Source: Thermogutta sp039793925
GTDB lineage: Bacteria > Planctomycetota > Planctomycetia > Pirellulales > Thermoguttaceae
DNA length: 64,000 nucleotides
NCBI RefSeq assembly: GCF_039793925.1
Contig: NZ_JBAMME010000130.1
Span: 100,164 to 164,163 of the forward strand
Direction of reading: 5' to 3'
In this document: positions 1-8,763 of the stretch, piece by piece
How positions within the stretch are numbered: the stretch's first letter is position 1
Layout: every line of letters begins with the position of its first letter
Program-made: the position numbers and the translations under genes
The notes under the pieces: model-generated
What the model was told of the DNA's origin: nothing
Database searches by the model: none
What the model saw: the letters and a program-made list of their open reading frames with translations, nothing else

Positions 1-216
1 AATCCTTGCCCAACGCGATGGCGCAACGCGCTAGTCGGGACCCGTGACAGCCGTCACGCCGCGAGCATCACTCTTCCCTGAAACAACTGTGATTTGAGAG
101 CAGCAGATTCTCGGAACACCAGTGGTGCGCAGCCAGGAACTGTTTCCCCTCGCCAAAGCTTCTTGGGAAGCAGGTCTCTCCGACAACGAGGCTTAGCTCA
201 TTCGCGCCGCGACAAG

Positions 217-1206
217 CTACGGCCGTCGAGAGAGATACACAATGGTTACCCCTCCCACGATTATGCCGCCGATCACGGCCAAAATCATCATTCCAATGAC
301 GGTGGACCAGTCATACACCGTCCGCAGCATGAACTGGGCGAGCATCAGGAGAATGACCGTCAGATTAAACGCCACGATCGCATACTGGAGGTCCTGCCGA
401 AACCGTTCCGGGGACCGTGGTGCGAAAGTTTGTGATGCGGAAGCCTTCTGATGGGCGGGGGCTGCTTTCTGACCGCGTCCGTCTCCTCTGCCGGACATGT
501 ACCGTGTGACTGCCGCATTGATCCCGATCGGGGTAGTGATGACGCTCCGGACGGGCAAACCGTACAAGTGGCGCAGCGTTTCTTCCACATCGGGATTCAG
601 TGGAAAGGGTGACGCCACAAGCAACTGATTGTCGTCCACCATGATGGGTAGGCAGGAGTACTGGCGGGCCAGTGCGGGAGGCATCTTGTCGAGAAGCGAT
701 ACGTCAATCGTTGTCTCTTGAAGATCGACGAACGGCAACCCCTGTGATTCGGCGTAGGCTTGCATCACCACGTCGGGTGCCGCCAACTTCTGCTGGATGA
801 TGGCATCATGGATCGCCAGTCCTACCGCCTGGGCAAAGCGCCGCGCCCGCTCCAGGTTCTCAGGTGTGATGGCTCTATTAGCAAGGAGGATTTCCTCGAC
901 GGTGCGTCGCACACCCTCACCGAAATCCTTCCGTCCCAGCATAGCATCGTATTCGCGCTTGCGCTGGGTGTCGGTGAGGCAGAGCATGGCCTTTGCCAGC
1001 TCATTGAGAAGCTGCTGGGACTCAAATGCATAATCGCCCGTCGCATATTTGCGGACGTAGGCGTTCAGTTTCCGATATTGTTCCCGGATTTTATTAACGT
1101 CGTCTTCAAAGAGAGGGAGCTTGAGAAGCTGATAGTAATTGAGCGGACGCTGGGTTTCCTCAATGCCCAGCCAGTCGCGATAAACATCGATGGGCTTCTT
1201 TGCCAT
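217..1206 (-). CDS. J-like domain / MshEN (GspE N-terminal) membrane protein
   Basis: Function unknown; 329 aa. Residues about 22-90 look like a DnaJ-type helical domain, with YYQLL at the start and TDTQRKREYDAML at the end, but the HPD tripeptide needed to stimulate Hsp70 is absent (VRKYATGD occupies that stretch). Residues about 110-240 resemble the MshEN/GspE-II N-terminal domain, which in some proteins binds cyclic di-GMP. A linker rich in A, S and R follows, then two hydrophobic segments (about 270-295 and 300-325), so the protein is probably a membrane protein with a cytoplasmic N-terminal body. The ATG is preceded by TAGGAAG, which overlaps the stop codon of the Hsp70 gene 11 bp upstream, so the two are probably translationally coupled. 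The domain reading is by eye. Confidence 0.8.
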   Translation of the reverse strand: MAKKPIDVYRDWLGIEETQRPLNYYQLLKLPLFEDDVNKIREQYRKLNAYVRKYATGDYAFESQQLLNELAKAMLCLTDTQRKREYDAMLGRKDFGEGVRRTVEEILLANRAITPENLERARRFAQAVGLAIHDAIIQQKLAAPDVVMQAYAESQGLPFVDLQETTIDVSLLDKMPPALARQYSCLPIMVDDNQLLVASPFPLNPDVEETLRHLYGLPVRSVITTPIGINAAVTRYMSGRGDGRGQKAAPAHQKASASQTFAPRSPERFRQDLQYAIVAFNLTVILLMLAQFMLRTVYDWSTVIGMMILAVIGGIIVGGVTIVYLSRRP

Positions 1207-1217
1207 ACCACGGCTTC

Positions 1218-2795
1218 CTAATCGACTTTGTATTCGTTGGCCAGACGGGCGAGGGCGTCAACTTCCTCTTCCGCGAGCACGCCCCGGCGTTCAATTTCGA
1301 TGCGCGCTTCTCGCCCACTGGTCTTGTCGCGTGCCGTCACGATGACGCGTCCTTGGGCGCTGAAAGCGTAGGTCACCTCCACCGGCGAGCCCTTCGGCAA
1401 GTTGGGAGGCAGGTCAGTGATACGGCACTTTCCGAGAAGCGAACATGCGAACGGATCCGGTGCGTCTCCTTCCAGAACCTGGACCGTAATTCGCTCCTGA
1501 TTGTCTTTGGTTGTTTTGAAGATTCGGCGCACCTCGATGGGAATCCGGCTGTTCCGCGGAATCATCACATGGTTGATCGTTTTTCCCGTCTTCGGATCGA
1601 GGGCCACAATTCCCAATCCATGCGAGTTAACGTTTTCCTGTTGCACCATCTGCAACCGCCGCCGAATTCTTTCGGCGAGTTCGCTTTCCTCTCCGCGGTA
1701 TTTCGCTTCTAGAATCGCCGCATGGATGGCCGCGCCCTCGGCCACTGCCGTGTGCGGGGAAATGCCGCGATACGGTTCGCGATTGAGAATCCGCCGGATC
1801 ATCGCGGGTACCTGCGGCATTAACGTTGAGCCGCCCACCAGAACAATCGCTTCCAGCTCGTCAGGCCGCACGCGAGCTTCTTCCAGCACAAGCAGAGTTG
1901 TGTCGGCTGTCCTTTGCAGCAAGTCAGCTGTCAGTTGGTCGAACAGCTCGCGGGTAATAGGCACGTCGATCGCGCGACCTTCGTACCGGCAGTGGATGAC
2001 CGTCTCGGTTTTCTCCGACAGCTCAATCTTGGCCAGATCGCAGTCATTCCGCAGGATCTGAATCATTTGCGGTGACTCCCGCGGATCGATACCGTGCCGT
2101 TGCTTGAACATATCCGCCACATAGTCAAGAAGACGGTCATTCCAGTCCACGCCACCGAGCTGCACATCGCCGTCGGTCGCCAGCACCCGGAACTGGGTGG
2201 GAGTGTATTCCACGACGGTCACGTCGAACGTCCCCCCACCCAGGTCGTACACGAGAACTTTCCGAGGCTTATCCACCCGAATTTCCGGGTTCCCGAGAAT
2301 ACCCTCTTTGTAGGCGTAGGTCAGCGTCGCGGCGGTGGGCTCATTCATGATGTCGACGACGTTAAGTCCGGCAATTCGCCCCGCATCCTGAGTGGCCTTG
2401 CGCCGCGCATCGTTGAAGTAATATGGCACCGTAATGACCGCGTTGCCGATCTTTCCGATCTGCTTTTCTGCGTCCTGGCGAAGCTTTTTGAGAATGAGGG
2501 CCGAAATAAACTCCGGCGAAATTTCCCGTCCGTCGAACGTGCGACGGTAGTCGGGCATGCCCATGTATCGCTTGATCCGCTCGATGACGTTCTGCGGATC
2601 TTCCATCGCCGCCCGCATCCTATTCGGGCCGACAATCACATGGCCACTCTCCGCCAGAAGAATGACGCTGGCCGTTTCGATTTCTCCGTCATCGTTGGGA
2701 ATGACGCGTGGGCGTCCTTCGTCGTCCAGAATAGCGATCGCGGAGAACGTGGTTCCCAAATCAATGCCGACGGTATGCCCAGGTTCGAAATGCAT
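1218..2795 (-). CDS. Lidless Hsp70 (DnaK-like) chaperone
   Basis: An Hsp70-family ATPase of 525 aa. The nucleotide-binding domain is complete: GIDLGTTFSAIAIL near the N-terminus, VITVPYYFNDARRKAT, NEPTAATLTYA, VLVYDLGGGTFDVTVVEY and VLVGGSTLMPQVP. The beta-sandwich substrate domain follows (LLGKCRITDLPP, GSPVEVTY), but the protein ends soon after, so the alpha-helical lid of a 600-640 aa DnaK is missing. I chose the ATG at 2795, just before HFEPGHTVGIDLGTT, with GGGAAAGG upstream; a longer start at 2831 would add 12 residues unlike the family. It is followed at 11 bp by a J-like/MshEN membrane protein, probably its partner. It is probably not the housekeeping DnaK, so no symbol is given. Confidence 0.92.
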   Translation of the reverse strand: MHFEPGHTVGIDLGTTFSAIAILDDEGRPRVIPNDDGEIETASVILLAESGHVIVGPNRMRAAMEDPQNVIERIKRYMGMPDYRRTFDGREISPEFISALILKKLRQDAEKQIGKIGNAVITVPYYFNDARRKATQDAGRIAGLNVVDIMNEPTAATLTYAYKEGILGNPEIRVDKPRKVLVYDLGGGTFDVTVVEYTPTQFRVLATDGDVQLGGVDWNDRLLDYVADMFKQRHGIDPRESPQMIQILRNDCDLAKIELSEKTETVIHCRYEGRAIDVPITRELFDQLTADLLQRTADTTLLVLEEARVRPDELEAIVLVGGSTLMPQVPAMIRRILNREPYRGISPHTAVAEGAAIHAAILEAKYRGEESELAERIRRRLQMVQQENVNSHGLGIVALDPKTGKTINHVMIPRNSRIPIEVRRIFKTTKDNQERITVQVLEGDAPDPFACSLLGKCRITDLPPNLPKGSPVEVTYAFSAQGRVIVTARDKTSGREARIEIERRGVLAEEEVDALARLANEYKVD

Positions 2796-3028
2796 TGCTG
2801 GCCTTTCCCACCAACACGATTGAAGAGACACCTGTCACGTGACTACGCACCTACGGCACTCCATGCCCCCAAGCCCAAGGTACCGTCCTCCAGATGCCGG
2901 CCACCTCCCGCCGTGCCGCTCCACCGCTTCCGGAGATGAGCACGGCTTGCTTATCATTGTGATTCAACCAGGGGCGTCTGTCGATATCCCGGTATCCGGC
3001 GGTGACCGCCCCGTCTCCTCTGGTTTTC

Positions 3029-3991
3029 TCATTGAAGTAGCTTATCCACTTCCTTGAGCAGGTCCTCTGCGGATTTACCCTTCTTCTCTTGACTGACGTC
3101 AGGTTGCGGTTGCTCCGGTTTCGCAGGAGTGGCTGGTTTGGTCTCTTGTGCCGCAGTCTGCTCTGGAGTCTTCCCTGGAATGGACTTTTCCGGGGTTGCA
3201 GGCTTTTCCCGTTTTGGCTCGGCCGATTTCGCCTGCTGCGCGGATTTCTCCTCTTTCTGTGCAGCCGCTGTCCCCTTTTCCGGCTTTTCTGCCGGCGCTC
3301 GGGCGGCCGACTCTTTCGTGTCCGGCTTGGCTGCAGCCTCTTCCGAGGCGAGCGTCTCTTCGAGCTCGCTCACCCCGCTCACTTTGGCCCCGCGCACGAT
3401 GGCCAGAAAATAGGGCTCGGCGAGGCCCACCGTTTCTGGCGGAGAGCGAAGCTCAAACTGGTAGCGACGGCCGGCCACCACCGTATCGAAAAACACCCGA
3501 TCGACAATCCCACCGAGGGCGTCTTTCACCCGCGCCCGCCGGGTATACATGACCCCCACAAGCTGCCCAATCTGTCCCGTCTTGACGGTGGTTTTGGCGC
3601 CCGCGGAAGCAAGCTCCGAAGCGACGAATTTAGCAAACGCATCCACGTTGCCAGCATCCACGTTCTTGAACTGCTGGCAATCCTCCGCCGTCACGATTAC
3701 CGTGGGGTAAGGATTCCCCTCCGCGGCCTGGAACCGAACAATGTACCGACTGGAACGTGGAGATACCACCCAATCGCGCGGCGGGCTGATTTCCAGGCGG
3801 CCCTCATCGAGAGGAGGAAGTGGGTCACCGAGGACGGGCAGTTCACCGATATCCAGTCGGGCAATCGATGGCGCTTTGCCATCGCTGCTGGAACCCGATT
3901 TCCCACATCCATCCGACAGAACAAAAGCCCCTATCGCCACGCAAAACACGGTGATTCGCATCAGGTGCGCTCTACGATCATACCATGTCAT
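3029..3991 (-). CDS. Secreted lipoprotein with Pro/Lys/Glu/Ala-rich tail
   Basis: Not recognised beyond its architecture; about 320 aa. A signal peptide runs into a lipobox (FVLSDGC), predicting a lipid-anchored exported protein. Residues about 50-210 form a globular part beginning near LEISPPRDWVVSPRSSRYIV, a pattern seen in planctomycete hypothetical lipoproteins. From about residue 215 the chain is a low-complexity stretch of A, K, E, P and Q, ending in a short charged helix (AEDLLKEVDKLLQ). The start at 3991 was chosen because GAGAGGG lies 7 bases before it; an ATG at 3961 (MRITVFCV) would also keep the signal peptide. It lies 235 bp downstream of the Hsp70 start, on the same strand. Confidence 0.75.
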   Translation of the reverse strand: MTWYDRRAHLMRITVFCVAIGAFVLSDGCGKSGSSSDGKAPSIARLDIGELPVLGDPLPPLDEGRLEISPPRDWVVSPRSSRYIVRFQAAEGNPYPTVIVTAEDCQQFKNVDAGNVDAFAKFVASELASAGAKTTVKTGQIGQLVGVMYTRRARVKDALGGIVDRVFFDTVVAGRRYQFELRSPPETVGLAEPYFLAIVRGAKVSGVSELEETLASEEAAAKPDTKESAARAPAEKPEKGTAAAQKEEKSAQQAKSAEPKREKPATPEKSIPGKTPEQTAAQETKPATPAKPEQPQPDVSQEKKGKSAEDLLKEVDKLLQ

Positions 3992-4117
3992 CCTCTGGCC
4001 CTCTCGGTTCCATATGACCATGCTGGGGAATTTGGCGACACGAACCACCCGATACGGCAGTAGACAGGAAGGCTCCGGCCTGGACTGCACTCCATCCACG
4101 TCGTCATCCGCCGCCGA

Positions 4118-4420
4118 TCACGCCCCGTCCACCGGTATCTCTACTTCAACTTCTCGTTTGACGAGCTGAACAAAATGGGGGACCTTTTTGCTTTCTGAGA
4201 GTTCCCTCGCCACCCGTTCGGCGTCTTCCCGATGAGCGTAGTCGAAGGTCTGCACTTCGACGAGAGTCTGGCTGAACACTCCCCACAAGGCGATGCGTTT
4301 AACGACCTTTTTAACTTTCGGCCGACTTTTCCTGGAAGACTTCGCCTTTGACGTATCCTCCTGGGAAGCCGCCTCCGCCTGCTGACGGAGGGCTTTCCGA
4401 TCCAAGATCTTCCGAGCCAT
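4118..4420 (-). CDS. Small basic conserved hypothetical protein
   Basis: 100 aa, function unknown. The first half is highly basic (KSSRKSRPKVKKVVKR); the second half, from about residue 50, reads as a compact alpha/beta fold (VEVQTFDYAHREDAERVARELS, then VPHFVQLVKREVEVEIP). The ATG at 4420 has AGGTGA just upstream, giving a clear ribosome-binding site. It may sit in one transcription unit with the lipoprotein downstream. The basic N-terminus could bind nucleic acid or ribosomes; that is speculation. Confidence 0.7.
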   Translation of the reverse strand: MARKILDRKALRQQAEAASQEDTSKAKSSRKSRPKVKKVVKRIALWGVFSQTLVEVQTFDYAHREDAERVARELSESKKVPHFVQLVKREVEVEIPVDGA

Positions 4421-4751
4421 TGCGGTCACCTGTAAGAAAACGACAGATCCGACTTTCGAGGGGCTGCCGCCGGCGGCAGATCCCGGCAATTCGCGCTAAT
4501 TTTTATGATAATCGTTCGCGATTGATTTGACCAGCGACAGCGCCGCTCTTTGGAATTCCTTGTAGGTATTGCTTGCCATCCCTCTCAGTGGGGGAACGTG
4601 CCTACAACTCGAAAATCGGTACCTCCGCAACTCCGCTAGCGGAGCCAATCGTGGATCGCACCCATGCGGCGATCACTGCGGCAACCGCCAGCCATTTGTC
4701 AACCCGGCCCCCTGTATAATCAAGGACAGGGGCCGATGGAGGTATCCGACG
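4421..4751. other. Intergenic region between divergent genes
   Basis: 331 bp between the small basic protein gene (minus) and uvrC (plus). It holds the uvrC promoter candidate and inverted repeat near 4709-4732 and an A/T-rich patch around 4498-4530 that could serve the minus-strand gene. No RNA gene or further ORF is convincing. Confidence 0.6.
4696..4720 (+). promoter_or_regulatory. Candidate uvrC promoter with inverted repeat over the -10 box
   Basis: A perfect TATAAT at 4715-4720 lies 31 bp before the uvrC ATG. The nearest -35-like hexamer, TTGTCA at 4696-4701, is only 13 bp away, so the -35 is poor. A 7-bp perfect inverted repeat, CCCCTGT at 4709-4715 and ACAGGGG at 4726-4732, brackets the -10 box and could be an operator. 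Confidence 0.4.
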
Positions 4752-6092
4752 ATGGCATCCATGGAAGCGGACCACACACGTTCTCCGGCTGCCTTAAAGG
4801 TCAAAAACTTTCCCCACAAACCCGGCGTGTACCTCATGAAAGATGAGGCAGGTCGGGTCATTTACATCGGGAAGGCCAAAGACCTCCGCAATCGCGCAAG
4901 CAGCTACTTTCTCAAGGCGGCCGCCGAGGATCCACGTACAGCGAAACTTGTGCAGGAAATCCGGGACATCGATTACATCGAGGCGGAAAGCGAAGTGGAT
5001 GCCGTGCTCATGGAAGCACGGCTCATCAAGGATCTTCAGCCAAAATACAATCGCGAGCTCAAAGACGATAAGACGTTTCCCTACTTGGAAATTTATATCC
5101 GCGAGGATTTCCCACGGGTCGTGTTCACGCGGGAACCGCAAGGACGGGGTACTAAGCTTTATGGGCCCTTTACAAGCCCCCGTGTGCTCCGTGGGGCGAT
5201 TCAGGTCCTGCAAAAGATTTTCAAATTCCGCACGTGCCAGCTTGACATACGAGAAGACGATCCGCGCTGGCGTCATTTCCGTCCGTGTCTTCTAGCGGCA
5301 ATCAACCAGTGCACCGCACCCTGCAACCTGCGGATTTCTAAGGAGGAATACCGCAAAGACATCCGACGGCTCCAGAGGTTCCTGGAGGGAGACAAAGAAG
5401 GGCTTCTGAAGGATCTCCGGCGAGAGATGAAAGAAGCGGCGGAGGCCCTGCGATTCGAAGAAGCCGCCCGGTTACGGGATGAAATCGAGTATCTCGAAAA
5501 GCTGGATGAGCGGGGCAAAATCGACGTCCATGTCCAACCTGAAGTTTTTCATGTCGATCCCAAAAAAGGATTGGCAGGACTCCAGCGCGTGCTGAAGTTG
5601 GCCCAGCCGCCGCGAACGATTGAAGGCGTGGATATCGCTCATCTGTCGGGCTCTGAGATGGTGGCCAGTCTGGTCCGCTTCATCGACGGTCTGCCCTTCA
5701 AACCCGGTTACAAGCGGTACCGGATCCAAACGGTGGAAGGGATCGACGATTACGCGGCCATTCGGGAGGTCGTCCACCGGAGATTTCGCAGACTGCGCGA
5801 GGAGGATGAATCTCCGCCAGACATCTTTCTCATTGACGGTGGCAAAGGCCAGCTCCACGCAGCCCTTTCTGCTCTGGAGCAATGGGACGGTCCCCGCCCG
5901 GTTTTCGTGTCCCTGGCCAAGCGAGAAGAGGAAGTCTTTGTGCCGGGAAGGGACGAACCGCTTCGCCTCAGTCGGCATTCCTTCGCCCTTCGGCTGCTGC
6001 AGTATGTGCGGGACGAGGCTCACCGCTTCGCCCAGCACTACCATCATATACTCCGCCGAAAATCCACACTTGGCGACGAGAAAAACCCGTAA
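4752..6092 (+). CDS. uvrC: Short UvrC-type excinuclease subunit
   Basis: Nucleotide-excision-repair endonuclease that makes the dual incisions next to lesions marked by UvrA/UvrB. Seen in order: GIY-YIG domain (GVYLMKD at 25-31, VIYIGKAKDLRNR), a Cys cluster (C162, C179, C187, C191), a UVR/UvrB-binding helix (about 205-252), and an RNase H-type nuclease domain with D294 (GVDIAH), D362 (LIDGGKG) and H424 (DEAHRFA). At 446 aa it is well short of the usual 560-620: the segment between the UVR helix and the nuclease domain is largely missing, and the tandem helix-hairpin-helix C-terminus is absent. GGAGGT at 4738-4743 fixes the start at 4752. Both nuclease centres look intact, so it is probably active. 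Confidence 0.93.
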   Translation: MASMEADHTRSPAALKVKNFPHKPGVYLMKDEAGRVIYIGKAKDLRNRASSYFLKAAAEDPRTAKLVQEIRDIDYIEAESEVDAVLMEARLIKDLQPKYNRELKDDKTFPYLEIYIREDFPRVVFTREPQGRGTKLYGPFTSPRVLRGAIQVLQKIFKFRTCQLDIREDDPRWRHFRPCLLAAINQCTAPCNLRISKEEYRKDIRRLQRFLEGDKEGLLKDLRREMKEAAEALRFEEAARLRDEIEYLEKLDERGKIDVHVQPEVFHVDPKKGLAGLQRVLKLAQPPRTIEGVDIAHLSGSEMVASLVRFIDGLPFKPGYKRYRIQTVEGIDDYAAIREVVHRRFRRLREEDESPPDIFLIDGGKGQLHAALSALEQWDGPRPVFVSLAKREEEVFVPGRDEPLRLSRHSFALRLLQYVRDEAHRFAQHYHHILRRKSTLGDEKNP

Positions 6093-6112
6093 GCGGAGCG
6101 GAACTTCTGAAA

Positions 6113-7048
6113 TCACGCACGCTTCAGATGTCGTCCAAACCAGGTCTTTGTCCGCTCCCACATTTCGTCTGACAGAACGTGCCCCACGCCCGGCTGAATA
6201 AACACACTGAAGTTTTCCTGCGCCCCTGCCCTCTCATAAAACGCGCGAATGATTTCAACTCCCTCGCGAACTTCCTCGATAGGGCTGCCTTCGTCGAGTT
6301 CGCCGAAATTGAGAAGAAGGGGCCGAGGAGCAATCAATCCAGCAATATGGGGCGTATCTCCGTACCGCAGCCAACCTGGAATAAAGTTGGGAAAACAGTG
6401 AAGAAGATGTTTCCGGTGAATGGCTTTATAGGTAGGCAGGCAGCAGTTTCCCACCAGGCACACCAGCCGCTCCTCCCACGGACCAACAAGCCAGGTGAAT
6501 GTTGATCCCATAGAATGGCCATAGCATCCCAATCGGGAACCATCCACAAAAGGCAAAGAGCACATGAAGTCCACCGCTCGCCGCATATCGAGAATGTTTT
6601 TCCAGGCGAGGCACTTTCCCTCGACCACGTACTTCAGGAAAACAAATCGCTCATAATCACCACCCTTCAGATACGGCGACTGGCGTTCCTCGAAGCACAG
6701 CGCATCGGGGCAAAGGACGACGTAGCCTTCCTTCACCAGTGCTACCCCCGTGTGGTGCATCGGATTGCCTGCCAGCCCTGCTGGCTCGCTTTTGCCAAGA
6801 TGCCACTCACCGTTGTGCTGATGCCACACGAGGATACCCGGCGCGAGACTTTTTTCGTCCACTCCGTCAGGCACAAGGAGCAACGCCGGTACCCGGTCGT
6901 TTGGCTCCACCTGGTAGGTCACCCGGGTGATGGTGTAGCCGTCTCGCCGAACCGGCTTGCCCCACTCGGGATCGAGATTGCAGGGCGACGGCCACGGCCC
7001 ACCCAGACACTCCAACAGCTTGGACTTCAAGAAACTCGTCTGATCCAT
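6113..7048 (-). CDS. Alpha/beta hydrolase (acetyl-xylan esterase / dienelactone hydrolase-like)
   Basis: A serine hydrolase of about 311 aa. The nucleophile elbow is GCYGHSMGS; the acid is probably in FGELDEGSP and the histidine in GVGHVLSD. An insertion before the elbow (DYERFVFLKYVVEGKCLAWKN) is common in the Abhydrolase/acetyl-xylan esterase group of planctomycetes, often next to sugar-degradation genes. No signal peptide is evident, so a cytoplasmic enzyme acting on an ester-bearing sugar or similar compound is inferred. An ATG at 7048 is used; a TTG at 7084 would add 12 residues. Its 3' end faces uvrC with a 20-bp gap and no terminator. Confidence 0.85.
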   Translation of the reverse strand: MDQTSFLKSKLLECLGGPWPSPCNLDPEWGKPVRRDGYTITRVTYQVEPNDRVPALLLVPDGVDEKSLAPGILVWHQHNGEWHLGKSEPAGLAGNPMHHTGVALVKEGYVVLCPDALCFEERQSPYLKGGDYERFVFLKYVVEGKCLAWKNILDMRRAVDFMCSLPFVDGSRLGCYGHSMGSTFTWLVGPWEERLVCLVGNCCLPTYKAIHRKHLLHCFPNFIPGWLRYGDTPHIAGLIAPRPLLLNFGELDEGSPIEEVREGVEIIRAFYERAGAQENFSVFIQPGVGHVLSDEMWERTKTWFGRHLKRA

Positions 7049-7121
7049 GGATATGATCTGAACCCCCTTTTCAATCACATTCAAAATAGTTCAGCTACCG
7101 TTTGATGATCGTGGTTCCATC

Positions 7122-8519
7122 TCATTGCGTCGCCGACTCACCAGAGGACCTACCAGGGGCCATTGGTTCGGCCGGACTTGACATTTCAGCAGGCTGATTT
7201 GCGGCCTCCTTTTGTTCCTCTGTTGGGACAGCGCCGGGTGGGCTCGAACCGACTCCCTGTTCAGTCGTTTTGTGCGATCCATTTGTCGCTTTAGGTTTGA
7301 GAATCACGGTCACCGGCGTTCCCAGCGGGGGAATGTTTTCAGTAAACGCTTCGAAAAGGAGAGCATCGTTACTATCCGTGCTGCGGATAGGCAGGTCGAG
7401 CACCGCTGAGGGAAAATTCGAGACGCAAATCAGCTCTCCCGTAGTATCCGCGTAATAATACTGTTTTCCCGTCTCCTCATCGGTGAGGAGTTGACTCCCC
7501 GTAAAGATCCATGGATAGCTCATCGCCTGCTTCGTACGGACGTCCCTCACCCACTGTTGCGCCGGGGTGGTGTGAACTTTGCCTTCGGCATCCTTCCAGG
7601 CCACAAGGACGTCGATTTCCGGTCCTTCGGCCGGGCGGTATTCGGGGTAGAACTGGACAGGTCGGCCGGGTTCCAACCCCAGAGCCAGAAGCCCAGCATG
7701 GACAATGTAGGCGCGGGTATCAATGGATACCACCGACTCGTGTTCCTTCGAATTCTTCAAACAGGCAAATAACTCCAGAGGGGCCTGACGTTGGCAGACC
7801 TGGCCGACCATCACCACCGCGCGGCCTTCCGCATCCAACCAGATGGGATATTCGGGGTGCAGCCGCTGCAAGCGTTCCGGATGCTCAACAAGCGGCGGAC
7901 CGAGAGAGACGGTTTCCTTTTCCGGTTTTTCTGATGGTTTTGGCGACTCTGTTTCCCGAATATAAAGCGTCCTAGTGGTCGCCTTGACCAGCTCACCTTT
8001 CTGGTAAATAGCTGCCGCAACATACCAGATACCCGGCTTAGTGGAAACATAGCTGAGCACCGGTGAGATGGTTTCTCCCGCCGCGAGTCGCCCGACAGGA
8101 AATGTCCATCGTGCTTCGCTGATTGTGTCCTGAAGCCCGAACTGGACACTTCCCTGAACCTCAATTTGATCAACGAAGGTCTCGCCGTGGTTGGTCACCT
8201 CCACATGAAAGGTGACCTCGTTGCCGACCTGCCATTCTGTGGCAGCCTTGAGCTCAATGTCTAGGATATCCATCAAATTCGTCGGAGACTGCATTGCCTC
8301 CCGAGCGTTCGCTTCCGGGGGGGTGGCAACGGAAGGGCCGGGCGGCTGAAAAGGTTTCACCTCCTCCCCGCGAACAGTGGCCTTTTCATGGGAATCGACA
8401 GTCGCTTGAGATACAGCGGACGCCGGCCTCTCCTTGCGACATCCAGTCCCAAAAGAAATGAAAATGCACAGAATCGACAGAAAAGTTACCAGAAAAGTCA
8501 TCAGCCTCTGCGATCTCAT
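7122..8519 (-). CDS. Lipoprotein with CARDB-like beta domain
   Basis: About 465 aa, unknown role. A signal peptide ends in a lipobox-like ISFGTGC, predicting a lipid anchor. Residues about 65-180 (IELKAATEWQVGNEVTFHVE) resemble a CARDB/Ig-like adhesion fold; the C-terminal half has the planctomycete-style EYPIWLDAEGRAVVMVGQVC and DLPIRSTDSNDALLFEAFT. The last 60 residues are a Pro/Ala/Glu-rich tail. The start at 8519 puts the hydrophobic segment at the N-terminus; an ATG at 8546 would add nine residues. The gene is divergent from the unrecognised gene starting near 8764. Confidence 0.75.
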   Translation of the reverse strand: MRSQRLMTFLVTFLSILCIFISFGTGCRKERPASAVSQATVDSHEKATVRGEEVKPFQPPGPSVATPPEANAREAMQSPTNLMDILDIELKAATEWQVGNEVTFHVEVTNHGETFVDQIEVQGSVQFGLQDTISEARWTFPVGRLAAGETISPVLSYVSTKPGIWYVAAAIYQKGELVKATTRTLYIRETESPKPSEKPEKETVSLGPPLVEHPERLQRLHPEYPIWLDAEGRAVVMVGQVCQRQAPLELFACLKNSKEHESVVSIDTRAYIVHAGLLALGLEPGRPVQFYPEYRPAEGPEIDVLVAWKDAEGKVHTTPAQQWVRDVRTKQAMSYPWIFTGSQLLTDEETGKQYYYADTTGELICVSNFPSAVLDLPIRSTDSNDALLFEAFTENIPPLGTPVTVILKPKATNGSHKTTEQGVGSSPPGAVPTEEQKEAANQPAEMSSPAEPMAPGRSSGESATQ

Positions 8520-8763
8520 CGCCGTCTCTTTTTCCGAAAGAATCATGCAATTAACCTGGGATACCTCGAAACCGCCGGTAAATTCTTCCCGCGTCGGTAA
8601 ACTGCAAACACGAAGATTCAATGCCCGGTATCCTATCAATCTGAGGGGCACCGGCAGTTGAACTCGCTCTCCCCTCACTACGATAATCGATGAAATCGAG
8701 TAGGAAAAGGCAGCGAAACTCCCGATCCATGGCACTTCGAGTTCTAGCGGACACATCGCAAAC

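Noticed and set aside
3089..4063. A long plus-strand frame opposite the lipoprotein at 3029-3991
   Set aside because: The other strand has a signal peptide, lipobox and ribosome-binding site, and the plus-strand product is Arg/Leu-rich shadow sequence.
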